From Volvariella volvacea V23 (lineage: Eukaryota > Basidiomycota > Agaricomycetes > Agaricales > Pluteaceae): a DNA stretch of 53,766 nucleotides. Both the position numbers and the translations under genes were made by a program. Location: positions 239,562 through 293,327 of the forward strand of contig KB722750.1 in assembly GCA_000349905.1 (NCBI GenBank), given 5' to 3'. The notes beneath the pieces were generated by a model, which made no database searches, was not told where the DNA came from, and saw nothing but the letters and a program-made list of their open reading frames with translations. Of this stretch, positions 22,082-32,700 are shown piece after piece; position 1 is the first letter of the stretch; each line of letters starts with the position of its first letter.

Positions 22082-23344
22082 ATGTCCTTAATCAGCACCG
22101 ATAACTCTCTCTCCAAATTCCACCACACCACGTTGGCTCCTATCGCCGTACTGCCAGTAGAAACTCTCCAGGAGATCTTCCTTCGCTGCTATCCTCCGGC
22201 CGTATACCATCGCCACAGATGGAGGCTAGGACTGGTATCACGAAAATGGCGACACGCTGCTTTAGCATGTGCCGAGTACTGGTCCCATGTTTTCGTTCGA
22301 TGGAGTAATTGGCCAACGGGACCTGATTTCATCTTGATGCTGGATACCTGGACTAAAAGATCAAAGCAGAGACCTTTTTATATAACCCTTACCGATATAT
22401 TTCTGGGGTCACGCGAAATCGATGTGCTACTTCCCCTACTCTTTCAGCACTGTCACCGGTGGCGGAGCCTAGAGCTTCACATTACGAGAGAGATCACCCT
22501 CAAGGCCTTTCAAGCACTTCGAGGAACACTCCCTCAACTACAATCCCTCCTTATTGGGATTCAATTTCGCTCACCAAATTCCCAAGCCTACACCATCGAC
22601 ATCTTTTCTCGTTGCTCTCCGAACCTATCAAGCCTAAATCTTTTCACTACATACTTTGCGCCAATCGATGTCCCAATGCAGCAAATAATGTCGCTGACCA
22701 TATGGAACATGAACGCCCTCAATGCCTTTGCACTCCCGAACCTCAGACACTTGAACATTTTGGGAATCTCGCACTTTGACACTGATGCCGTCACCCAATT
22801 TCTTCAGAGGTCTCGTTGTAGCTTGAAGTTCCTGAAACTTCAGTTTGACGTGGTCTCTTCGTGGGATGCTTTGAGAGATGCTTTGAGGGATGTTCTCCGC
22901 CTCTCAGACAACCTTGAATGGCTTTGCGTCCAGATTCCTTGTGCAGAGCAAGGGAGTATAGAGGAGCGATTCATTCATGATTTCTTACGAAATCTTTGGT
23001 ACCCTGGGATAGGACAATTACTACCAAAACTTCGCATCCTAGAATTTCACGTGGACGATGATACAAGCCAGATTGTAGACGCACACATCCTCTACGTGGT
23101 GGAGAATAGGTCAAAGGGCCTGGGCGGGGTTGCTCTAATGGAGCAATTTTCCTTTTCAACAGGGAGTGGTATACGCCGTAAAACATACAAGCGGTTGAAA
23201 TCCTTGGTCGAGGAGGGTTTAATCGTTTCACTCGACAGTGCAGATCATCCTGTTGAGCCTATGTTACGCAGACCATTACGCGATTTTACGGGCTTCAGAA
23301 AGGCTTGCGACGACGACGGAGGATGGGAAGAGTGGATGGAATGA
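22082..23344 (+). CDS. F-box-like protein, single exon
   Basis: A continuous 420-residue frame without introns. Residues about 20-70 form an F-box-like domain (APIAVLPVETLQEIFLRCYP, then WRLGLVSRKWRHAALA and a Trp in place of the usual last helix). Beyond it the sequence has irregular leucine-rich stretches (LPQLQSLLIGIQ, CSPNLSSLNLF, LPNLRHLNILGIS), as in the large Agaricomycete F-box families in which this part recruits substrates for an SCF ubiquitin ligase. The target cannot be inferred. Such genes are numerous and fast-evolving in these fungi, and intron loss is common in them. The start at 22082 follows a pyrimidine-rich leader and is the first Met before the F-box. The gene lies divergent from CML-A and convergent with GH12. 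Confidence 0.85.
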   Translation: MSLISTDNSLSKFHHTTLAPIAVLPVETLQEIFLRCYPPAVYHRHRWRLGLVSRKWRHAALACAEYWSHVFVRWSNWPTGPDFILMLDTWTKRSKQRPFYITLTDIFLGSREIDVLLPLLFQHCHRWRSLELHITREITLKAFQALRGTLPQLQSLLIGIQFRSPNSQAYTIDIFSRCSPNLSSLNLFTTYFAPIDVPMQQIMSLTIWNMNALNAFALPNLRHLNILGISHFDTDAVTQFLQRSRCSLKFLKLQFDVVSSWDALRDALRDVLRLSDNLEWLCVQIPCAEQGSIEERFIHDFLRNLWYPGIGQLLPKLRILEFHVDDDTSQIVDAHILYVVENRSKGLGGVALMEQFSFSTGSGIRRKTYKRLKSLVEEGLIVSLDSADHPVEPMLRRPLRDFTGFRKACDDDGGWEEWME

Positions 23345-23946
23345 CAAGGAGATGGAGACGCGAAGGAGAGGGCGAACCGACTTGAATCATTTGACGTGCT
23401 ACTCTTCCATGGCCATGCTATTGTGCTACTGTATTCTTGTTTATCTTCTGGGACCAACTAGCCGAGTTATTTCCTTCCAATTAACTGCTCTATATTCTTG
23501 CATCACTTGACAAGTAAGGAATAGTCGCGTTATAGGGCATTGGGAGTTTGATCGCTTCGCCGCGCTGCGATGAGTGGCACACCACTCGTCGCTTTTTCAT
23601 ATGCTCGACGAGTTCAGTCCAGACCAACTTGCTCCCAAAATAGTTCGTACTATGTATTTGACGCAGACTCCCTTGAAATTAGTCCACATCAAGGCCTTGA
23701 AATCTGTTTATTTAACTTACAATATCACTGCTATCGGTTGAATGGCCTTGGCCTTTCAGTGTACGCATTCACTTGCATTATTATCGACACAACACTCAAT
23801 TTTGATTTGCGCGTCAATTCAGTACCACAAGGATCACCAATGGTAGCAGATTGAATAAATACACGGAACGTAATTGCTTTGACATTGAATCCGTTAAACC
23901 AAACTATAATTAACCAGTGACTATCGACCCGGTGGCTTAAAGGTGC
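23345..23946. other. Intergenic between convergent genes
   Basis: This is the 3' flank of the F-box gene and of GH12. A frame at 23570-23854 shows no domain. Nothing else is seen. Confidence 0.5.
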
Positions 23947-25025
23947 TTAGTTGACCACCACGCTGAAGGCAGATCTATAAACACCCCAAAGTCAGCGTCA
24001 AATTCTTTCCAAAAATAAAAGATAGAAGGGGCGTACGTCGTCAAAGTAGCAGATCCGGAAGTCGCTTCCGTACCGCCTTGCACAGTCTTGATATATTGCG
24101 AAGAGCTGAGGCCTTGACTGCTCGTCAAGTACTACACAGCGTGTTAATATAATGACGTGCAAAATATAGGTCATCTTACCCTAAGGAAGACATTCAAATC
24201 ACCACTGAAGCTGGTAACTTGTCCTCCATTGGAAAGAAGGAATGAGTAGACGACATTAGCTCCATTCGATCCAATGTACACATTCCTACAGGTAAACCAA
24301 ATCAAATGTCTAGCTCGACACGTAAGAGAAAGGCTAGATACGTACCAGCTGTAGCCGGCGAGGGAGACATTAGTCGCCACAGGTCTTGGTGTGCCATCCG
24401 CATTCCAGTTGTACGAGATGGGGCCAGCACGGAGGTTGGCCAGCCAAATCATAATTTCGCTCGCATCTGCACCCCCAACTGTAGTCGAAGTGAAAAGATC
24501 GAACGCAATGTTCGCAACTGCGTTGCTAGAGGCGGTCTGTGACCATCTCCAGGTTGACTAACAAAAAAATGGAGGAATGAGCACCAAAGCGCTGAAGGAG
24601 TAACCGGGACAGATGATCTCACAGGAATGCTTCCAATAGCCGACAACCGTTTACCCAGACCGTTGTTCAAGTTGATGTTGGTGTAGCTCTTCACACCGTT
24701 GCCACCAGTCCAGCTCCAATTAGTCCTCCAGGCGATAGTAGTTCCGCTCAACGAAGTGAGGGATGCACAAGCTTGACCGGATGTAGCACCGCTTTTACCC
24801 CACTGGTTGAGGTAGAGTGTATATTGGCCAGCTACAACAGTATCCCATTGTCCTAAGCGGTGGTGTAAGGGAACCTATAGGCGCGGTAGAAAGAGGATAA
24901 GGCCTACCACAGTGGGTGCTGGTGTCAATTTGGCGTTTCTCGAGAACAAAGCCATCACGAGAGGGCGCTGCTGAGATGAAGGGTGTAAGGAGGAGGAGGA
25001 CAGAGAGCTTGCCGAAAGAGATCAT
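23947..25025 (-). CDS. GH12 endo-beta-1,4-glucanase / xyloglucanase, secreted
   Basis: Six exons (25025-24908, 24852-24623, 24557-24346, 24285-24180, 24131-24037, 23974-23947) give 262 residues. A signal peptide (LSVLLLLTPFISAAPS) is followed by a Lys-Arg cleavage site (VLEKRQ), typical of fungal secreted hydrolases. GH12 features are WDTVVAGQYTLYLNQWG, WRTNWSWTGG and ASEIMIWLANLRAGPI, in which Glu150 would be the nucleophile, and VQGGTEATSGSATL, in which Glu244 would be the acid/base. The family cuts internal beta-1,4 links in cellulose or xyloglucan outside the cell. Which of the two substrates it prefers cannot be told by eye. Length fits the family (about 240 residues mature). A TATA-like word sits about 65 bp upstream of the start. 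Confidence 0.92.
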
Positions 25026-25087
25026 TTCGTGCTATGTAGGAGACCGGGTGGACTTTTCCTGGGTGAGGATTTCCTGTCCATCCTATC

Positions 25088-25095
25088 TTTATATA
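25088..25095 (-). promoter_or_regulatory. TATA-like element upstream of GH12
   Basis: On the minus strand the sequence reads TATATAAA, about 65 bp upstream of the GH12 start codon. This is a plausible distance for a fungal core promoter with a short leader. Confidence 0.5.
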
Positions 25096-25889
25096 TACGC
25101 AATTTTTCTCCTAGACTTTTGCTGATGAAAGAGAACACCACGTTCTCCGAAATAATACCCTTGAACGGGTCATACCACCACAATGCGCGTCAATAGAACC
25201 TATGAAGGTCGTCATACGGCGAATGTAGTCCCCATTCGCAAGTATGAAATGACAATGTGTAGTCGTTGAAGTTCTTCTCTACTGGTAGGCGGACCGTAAA
25301 CCGATCACTATTTTAGCGGGGTCATGTCATGTGTCACTGTGGCAAAGCCTACCCCCTTCCAACCCGCGCAGATTATACAGAACTTGAGAATCCAGAAGGA
25401 CTTCCTGCATCGGAATAAGCGACTCGTGTAACTGAGAATCAATTAGCATTGGCTAACCACTTGGGATTGGTCCGAAGTTTAGGCTTCAAACTGAATCAGA
25501 TTTGGCGGATAATTGGAAGGCCTATAGCAAAGTCAAATGATACGCGCTGATATCGCCTCATATGATGAGCTTCCGATGCATCTAGACCCTGAAGCGTTCC
25601 CCAGGATGGGGTAACTGGTAAAGGTAAATCTGGAATTTGCCGGGGTAAAGCCAAGTTAAGTGGACACGTACGTTCATATACCGACCCCGCGGCTGAACAC
25701 TTTGAAACTTTCACGTACGAGGACACCCACTGTATGCGAAATCAACTAGAATTATCCTCAGATAGTCATCGGAACTGAGTTACATGTACTTGTATTTATA
25801 TACATTACCGCCAGCTCTACTTCCGCCTTCTCCCTTCCTTCCAAGGCGGCCGTCTCTGCTTATTCCTAGTTTCCCCGATCAGTCGCAGA
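25096..25889. other. Intergenic, no gene seen
   Basis: This holds the promoter region of GH12 and the 3' flank of the next minus-strand gene. The only frame above 70 codons (25496-25726 minus) has no domain. No repeats are seen. Confidence 0.5.
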
Positions 25890-26678
25890 TTACGCAGTGT
25901 CGGTAGGCTTGTGGGGAGTATTAGCGCCACCAGCCCTCTCTTCTGCCAACTTAAATGGGCCACCCTACGCGAGCACAGTGAGTAACACGGTCCGTAAATG
26001 ACACTTGTACCGAATAACTCACCTCATCGGGAACATGTTTCTCGTGTCCATGGAGGTGCCCCTCCATACGTTCGTGGCCTTCATGAACGAGCTCCGGGTG
26101 ATGAGTCAATTTACCCTTCACAACATCCTTCATTCCCCCAATGATGTCGTGGAGGTCCTAGAAGGCGACAACATCAGACACCTTTTCCCCTAAGCGAGTG
26201 TTGTAGAACGTACCGCATGGTTATGCTGGTTATGCTGAGGCCCAAATCCAACCTTCCCGGCATGCCTCTGCTCAGGATACTCCTCCCCTCCACCCTGCGC
26301 CTCGCCCACTCGCCTCTCTCCATGGTGCGACTGGATGCCTCTTGGATGTTCCTGCGACCTAACATCACCCGCCGCAACGGGACTAGCTCGATCTTCCTGT
26401 TCTTGTGATGCACGAGCATGGTCATGGTGGCTGTGTGCATTCCCAGCCTTGTCAGTGGACAGCTCTTCATCCGGATTCCTCCCCAAAAGCGCCTCGTATT
26501 CTGCGACACCCGCGTGGGTGCCCAGAACCGATGCTCCAAACTCGGATATGCCTAGTTCATTCTCGGCTTCGTAATCTCTCCCAGCGTCCGATTCGCTGTC
26601 CGAACTGCTGTACGACTCCCTATCCGATTCCCTGTCCGGTTCTCTGTCTTGTTTTCTATCCGATTCCTTTGGGCTCAT
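25890..26678 (-). CDS. Conserved fungal protein of unknown function, His-rich
   Basis: Exons 26678-26214, 26157-26023 and 25964-25890 give 224 residues in one frame, with introns of 56 and 58 nt. The N-terminus is highly polar (Asp, Arg, Ser, Glu) and reads like disordered sequence. The middle carries GTHAGVAEYEALLGR, which resembles a motif I recall in uncharacterised fungal proteins that also have a Gly-Pro-Gly-rich core. The second exon is a charged helix, IIGGMKDVVKGKLTHHPELV, followed by a His/Glu/Gly-rich run. This resembles the short amphipathic helices of some stress-related CsbD-like or conidiation-type proteins, but I do not assign one. No signal peptide or membrane segment is present. 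Function is unknown. The gene runs in the same direction as FEN1 and GH12. Confidence 0.7.
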
Positions 26679-27178
26679 CGCAGCGTCAATCCTAATAGAT
26701 GGTGTATGAAGAGGTGAGTAGTCAAAAGCTCGGTATCACTTTGGGCGGGTATACGATCCTGGGGTGTAATGTGGGTGAGAGAATGTACGTTTTGCACTTT
26801 GAGGCTTTTAAGTCCAAGGTCAGTGACGTCACCAGCGATGTAGCCTCTCCAGTCGGTCCAGTGACAGTGGGTGAGAATAGTCTCGAGCCCATCCGTTCTC
26901 ACGCATCCTGAGTTTGCGTCCACTACGCGATGCGATTCAGACGGCTGTGGGACGAGACTATGTAAGAATCCTATCCATCGAATGTCCGGAGCAGCCTTAT
27001 GGCGGCGTCCGCGGTGACTGGAACTTAGGGTATCCAAACTGATGCCGCAAGAGTTTCTCTTTGACCAAGGGTACTATAGATTGGGTAGTGTCGCTGTAAA
27101 TTACACAGAAATGTAGTGAACCAAGAAAGCCGATAACAGATGAGAAAATGAAAGCGTAATGCATGCGTTATAATTCCG
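26679..27178. other. Intergenic, no gene seen
   Basis: About 500 bp with overlapping unassigned frames on both strands (26675-27037 minus, 26699-26911 plus). It contains the promoter of the preceding minus-strand gene and the 3' end of FEN1. Confidence 0.45.
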
Positions 27179-28967
27179 TTACTTTCTCGCCTTCTTTGCT
27201 CCTTTTTCTGCATCATCTCCTCCCTGCATAGCATATTAGCATTTCAACGTAGAGATCAGGCTATGCTTACGCACCTTGCGCTTTGTACCTGACGTTCCGG
27301 CTTTTCCTTTCGTTGTATCAGCCTTTGATTTGCCCTTCGATGTGGATGGTGCTGGTTTCTCCTTCGGTTTGGCGGTGAAGAATCCGTCAAGTCGACCCTG
27401 CTGTTTGGCACTAAGGAATTTCTGGAGTTTGGCAGCGCCAGCCCGCACACGCTCCTCGCTATGCGGCGCAGATGATCAAAATCTTGACTTGAACAGGGAA
27501 TTAATTGGAGTACCCACTTGAATCCTTTTTCAGTTACCAAAAACTGCACCAATCCATCGACGTCCGGGTTCTTCCATTCCAACTATAGACCTGGATAAGT
27601 ACAGGTCATCTAACGTGCTCAGTCGTTACACGTACCTCGACTTGATCAGCTGGTGTAACGTCTGGGTGCTCGAACAAGTTCTTTGCGTCCTCCCATGGCC
27701 ATTCTTCGGGAACAGACACACCGCCTTTCCTCTTCCCCTTCCCTTTCGGCTTACTTTCCGATTTCTTCTTGGGTTTTGGTTTCTCCTCTTCCTCTTCACC
27801 ATCTGGTCGTTCCACCTCCGATGTTGCAGCTGGTTCCTCGTCTGATGGGACTAATTTCTCATCCTCTGACTCGGCGGCGGCGGCAGCAGCAGCTTTTTCT
27901 GCAGCTCTGGGGAGAAAAGCGATAAACGTTATGGAATGCCACAACCAACCCGGTGGTCAACTCACTTTGCTCGTAAATGCTCCACAACCCCTTCGAGGTC
28001 ATCATACTCTCGGATCAACTTCAAAGCTGATTTAGGACCAACTCCCTTTATGGGTTCGAGGTAATCACAACCCAACAGAATACACAGGTCAATGAACTGT
28101 AGAAACGATCAATTGAGGTGTCAGTAATCACGATTGAGGTCACCGACCTGGCTCATCGTCATATCCAATCCAGTTAGTGCAGCCTTCAAGTTTATTTCAG
28201 CGATGGGCTGCTTTTTCGCTTCAGAGAATGTGAGGTGGCGGAACAGAATTGGAGCATTGAAAGTCAATGTGTCCATGTCCTCTGAACCAGCGGCGTAGAC
28301 CTATTGGTTACGGATGAGAAAGGGTGTGAGGGGTTAGGGGGTTGCATACCTTTCCGCCACGAGCCAGCTCAGCGCACTGCGCTTCTGCTTCTGAAGGTGC
28401 CTATGAAAGGTTGGTATTAAGAATTGAAGTATATGGGCGCAATACTCACAATGACAACAGGAATGCCCATCAAAGCTAATAGCCGTCTACACTCTTCGTT
28501 ATGCTCGCGGGTCACTTTCACTTGTCGTCGTGAGAATCGGTCGATGTCCTCTGCTGTTCCGACTTCCTTCGCTTCCTCTCCCTCCTCTTTGGCTTCTTCT
28601 CTTTTCTCGAACCGTTTTGCGAGCTATACAGCACATTTAAACTAAAAAATGACCAAGTAAGATGATGTCTACGCACCACGCCCTTCTTCAGTTCAGGCGG
28701 CCGCCCATCGAACACGTAGACGGGTTTGATGCCGTTTTCCACTATCCTGATGGTGCGGTAGAAGAACCCCATGAGATGACTTGTCGTTTCCCCTGCATCG
28801 TTGGTCAACATCTCTCCGTCCCTCTGACGAACTGCTATGAGAAATTGATATATCGACATGGAGGCATCGATGGCCACTTTCCGGCCAAATAGGGTTTTAA
28901 TGTCGTGGTACTTGATGGCTCCAGGCGCATGTTCTGACAACAGTCCGGTAAGGCCCTTGATACCCAT
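27179..28967 (-). CDS. RAD27: Flap endonuclease 1 (FEN1/Rad27)
   Basis: Nine exons (28967-28677, 28623-28450, 28400-28350, 28300-28148, 28096-27966, 27906-27636, 27582-27518, 27458-27275, 27223-27179) give 454 residues. It removes 5' flaps in Okazaki fragment maturation and long-patch base excision repair in the nucleus. The start [10 protein letters not shown] is invariant in the family, so I chose it over an upstream in-frame start. Metal-binding acids are seen at Asp34 (VAIDAS), Asp87 (VFDGRPP), in [10 protein letters not shown] and in [27 protein letters not shown] is the helix-hairpin-helix. QGRLDGFF near the end is a PCNA-binding box, followed by a Lys-rich tail. The protein is about 70 residues longer than usual because exon 6 begins with an Ala/Glu- and Lys-rich insert. 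It is divergent from GH92. Confidence 0.95.
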
Positions 28968-29706
28968 AGCGTTGGATGTGGAGGTGGTAGAGTCACTAAG
29001 TGGAACAGCGCGAAGCTCTGGGCGGCGCGTTACGTCACGCGATATCACAGTCACGTGTAGGGTGGATCACGCGACATTGTCACACTGTGACACTGTGTCT
29101 GTGACTCGTCTGCTGCTCTCGTCTACAACTTCGACTGCATCTACCGTATGGGTGTTGAGTGGGTCCGAATTCCAGAGATACACACCTCTGCAGTTAATTT
29201 TCCAAGGAAACTGGAATTCAACACGTAAAAATCTCGGTGGCATCTGGTGTAAGGAACTGCTGCGCTGCTTCTTTCTTGTGATTAAGGTAAGTGAATGCGT
29301 TTTTATATCTTACATATCTCTACAAAAAGCTACTGTTACAGGATGAAATGTGTATTTTTGCTTCCGCGGCTTCTCATGGGTGACTTGCACCGCATGCTCG
29401 GGAAGCCAACTGGCTTTGTGTCATGTTCTTCAGTCATGCATCACGAAGCTTGACTACCGTGAGTTATTTCGAGCACTCGCCGGGAGCATTGAGCGCAAGG
29501 TAGCAAGAACTTCCTGCTCTTCTGCTTGAGAGTATTGCATGAGCGATGTATTCTGCATGTGTTAGAGAAGGGAGGCGCGCCTGCATCCATCTGATGCACT
29601 TCTTTACAACAATCTGTTTCTTTCACTCTTATCATATCGCCCCCGAAAATGTTCCAGCTTTAAAGGGTGGAGGCGCTTCGTGTACGACTCCCGCACTGGA
29701 CGCGCG
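28968..29706. promoter_or_regulatory. Divergent intergenic region FEN1 / GH92
   Basis: About 740 bp separate the two divergent start codons, so both promoters should lie here. Immediately upstream of FEN1 the words GTCACGCGAT and CACGCGACAT recur (29033-29077), including ACGCG matches like the MluI box bound by MBF in fungi at DNA-replication genes. That would suit FEN1, but it is inference from motif and gene function. Confidence 0.35.
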
Positions 29707-32700
29707 ATGCGAGCCCGAATCCTTGCTTTGGAATGTCTCTCTCTCGTTCACTTAGCTGCAGCAGCCAACTTCACTGATTATGTGAACCTGTTCATCGGAA
29801 CAGCCTCCGGTGCCAACGGTGGCAGCGGCGGAAATGCTTTCCCTGGTGTGTCCTTTCCATTTCGAAAATGCGCCATCTGACCTGTCGAATGCGCATTTTG
29901 AAAAGGTGCCGCCGTTCCACACGCCATGGTCAAGGTAATGTGGATTCACGTTTCGCCCGATCTTCGATGCTCCGCCGCACCCCTCCTCCCCATACTTTCA
30001 TTAATGCCAATAATTGGTTCCCGCCGTCCATTCCTAGGTTGGAATTGATGTCAGCACAACCCCACGACAGGCTGGATATGTTGCAGACAACTCTTCCATC
30101 ACTGGTATCTCATTGATGCATGATGAGGGTACTGGAGGTAATACCGCGGGAGGATACGGCATTTTCCCATTGTTCCCATTGAACAACTGCACCTTCACAT
30201 CTTGTCCTGTCGGGATCAATGCACGACGTACTCTGCGTGCTGCTGGAACCGATGGTTCGTTTCCGTCTATCTCGCTTGCCCAACATCAACTGATGAACGA
30301 TCATTGTTATCTAATCACACCTCCTGCCCTATGATTTTCTTTGTTCTCCTTTCATTGCGCCTTTCCCTGCTCACCAGCCGCCAGCCCTGGCTACTTTACC
30401 TCAACATTCACCAATGGCAAAGATTGAGACTACTTCAACCCGGAGGGCGGGGTTGATACGGTTCACATACCCTCAATTGCAGGCTTCTCCAATAAATCAC
30501 GTCGTGGTCGACCTCACAAATGATCTTCAGCGTTCGTTCTCGGGTGGCTCCATAACTGTTTCAGATGCAGGCAGGGTCAAGCTGGGTGGCACTTTCCTGC
30601 AGGTTCGTATAGTTGCCCTTGACATCGTGATTACTTGGTCTATGTCATACTGGGTGTCTAGCCCTTCTCCTTCATGGCCTGCTGTCCAATTATGCCTTGC
30701 CAACTCAATCACCACACCTATGCCACGCATTATGATCGCAAAAAAATATAGCTAGGCCTACGCGTGCATATTTGGCTTTTTCTCCTCCCCTCTCTTCCTA
30801 CCCCCCTCTTCCGACGCCCTCTTGCCCAGCAGCCTCATTCATCTTCATCTCAGATGCGCTAACGGACTGACGTGAAACTCGTTGCAAATACAGAGCTACG
30901 GAACAGACAATTATACCGTCTACGCCTGCTACGATTTCATTCCTCCAAAAGGTCTAGGTGGTTCCGATAGCGGGCTAGCTCTCACCCAATTCGGAACATT
31001 CCAATCAACCTCCACCTCCAGTCCATCAACGATCGGTATCCAAAGTAACACGACCTCTCTGAATTTCCCGTACACATCGCGAGTAAACCCTGTTCAAGCG
31101 GGTGCTCTGCTTTCCTTCAATTCCGATGTGGTGCTAGCGCGATTTGGGGTTTCATTTAGAGGTGCTGATGAAGCTTGCCAGAATGCCGAAGAAGAGCTAG
31201 CAGATTGGGACTGGGGTAGAGTTCAGAATGAATCAAAGGAAAAATGGGAGACTGTCCTGGAAAGGGTCTCAGTCGATGTCGAAAATGAAGACCCTAGGGT
31301 TGTTGAGTTGTTGTATTCATCGGTTAGTGCCTTTCATGCCTGTCGGCGCTTCGGCGAGGACTTATCGCTTTATTGTACTTTTAGTTGTATCGCGCTTCAC
31401 TCGTTCCCGCCAACCTGACCGGAGAGAACCCATACTGGACCTCACAATACCCTTTCTATGATGCTTTGTTCTGGCAGGTTTTTCTTTGATTGGACGCAAA
31501 TCAACTATCTTGTCTCATCGAATCCTTAGTTCCTGGGACACATTCCGAACCGTTCATCCCCTGCTCTCGGTTCTCTCTCCTAGAGAATGGTCGGAAATAG
31601 TTAATGCATACATTGATGGATGGAGATTTACGGGATATATTCCCGAGTGCCGTGCAAACACAAAGACGTATGTGTCCTACCTTCTCTCTTACATCCCATT
31701 TCTCCTTCGTTCAAACTTCATCTCCTATTCAATCCAACTATTTGTTTTGTCTCAACTAACATGAAGTTTCATGCACTGATACTCGTTACACTCTTTCGTC
31801 TATTATTGCATTTTGGCCTGCTGGACTACACGCTCGCCTATATGATCGGCTATCGCAACGCGCAGTGGATACGTCCAAGGCGGAAGTGATGGCATGCCTA
31901 TACTAGGAGATTGGGCAATCAAATACGCTGCTTATGCTGATGAGCTGGGCGTTCCAGCTAATGACCTGTATCAAGCCTTAGTGGATACCGCTGAAAATAC
32001 AGTAAGCACGACTCCGTGCTTCCATCTTTAATCATCCTGTCACTTGACTTCTCATATCTGAACATGTGTTCTACTGCGTAGCCCCCTGATTGGTACCGAG
32101 GTGCGTTTCTTATAGTTTTGATATGATTTAGACATCATAGTTGAACGCAATACAGTCGGAAGACAGAATACGGCATGGAGAGCTTTTGGATATCTCCCTA
32201 CGAGTTGGACAGATCCATCTGGATCAAGAGGGTTGCCGACCCGCGAAGCCTTTAGAGCGGTTGAGGTAGGTGGCCATGCAGATTCGTTCGAATAATCACG
32301 TCTGATGGATGAAATCATCTGACCATTATTGTTGCCAACAATCGTCACTCCTGATCCTGACTTCTGGTCGTGCACTGCTATTTCCTCCACATTCACACAC
32401 TCCCGCATTCATTCACCTTCTTGACCCTTGCTCTTCCCCACCGTTGAATTTGACATTTTTTGGGGATGAATGACGCACTCGTCATCAACCACGATGCCTT
32501 GCCTTGCCTGTTCGCGCCTACTTCTGAATGTTTCGACTGATGAATTGATTCGCACAGTATGCATTGGGCGATTTCGCAGTCCGACAGGCAGGCATTGCAT
32601 TAGGCAAGTCCTCGCAGGACGTCGAGAAGTACACGAATCGATCATTCAACTTCGTCAACCATTGGGATGCACGCCTTACCCATGATGGATTCACCGGTTT

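Noticed and set aside
28518..29054. FEN1 start 29 codons upstream
   Set aside because: MGIKGL is the invariant family start; the upstream part is leader.
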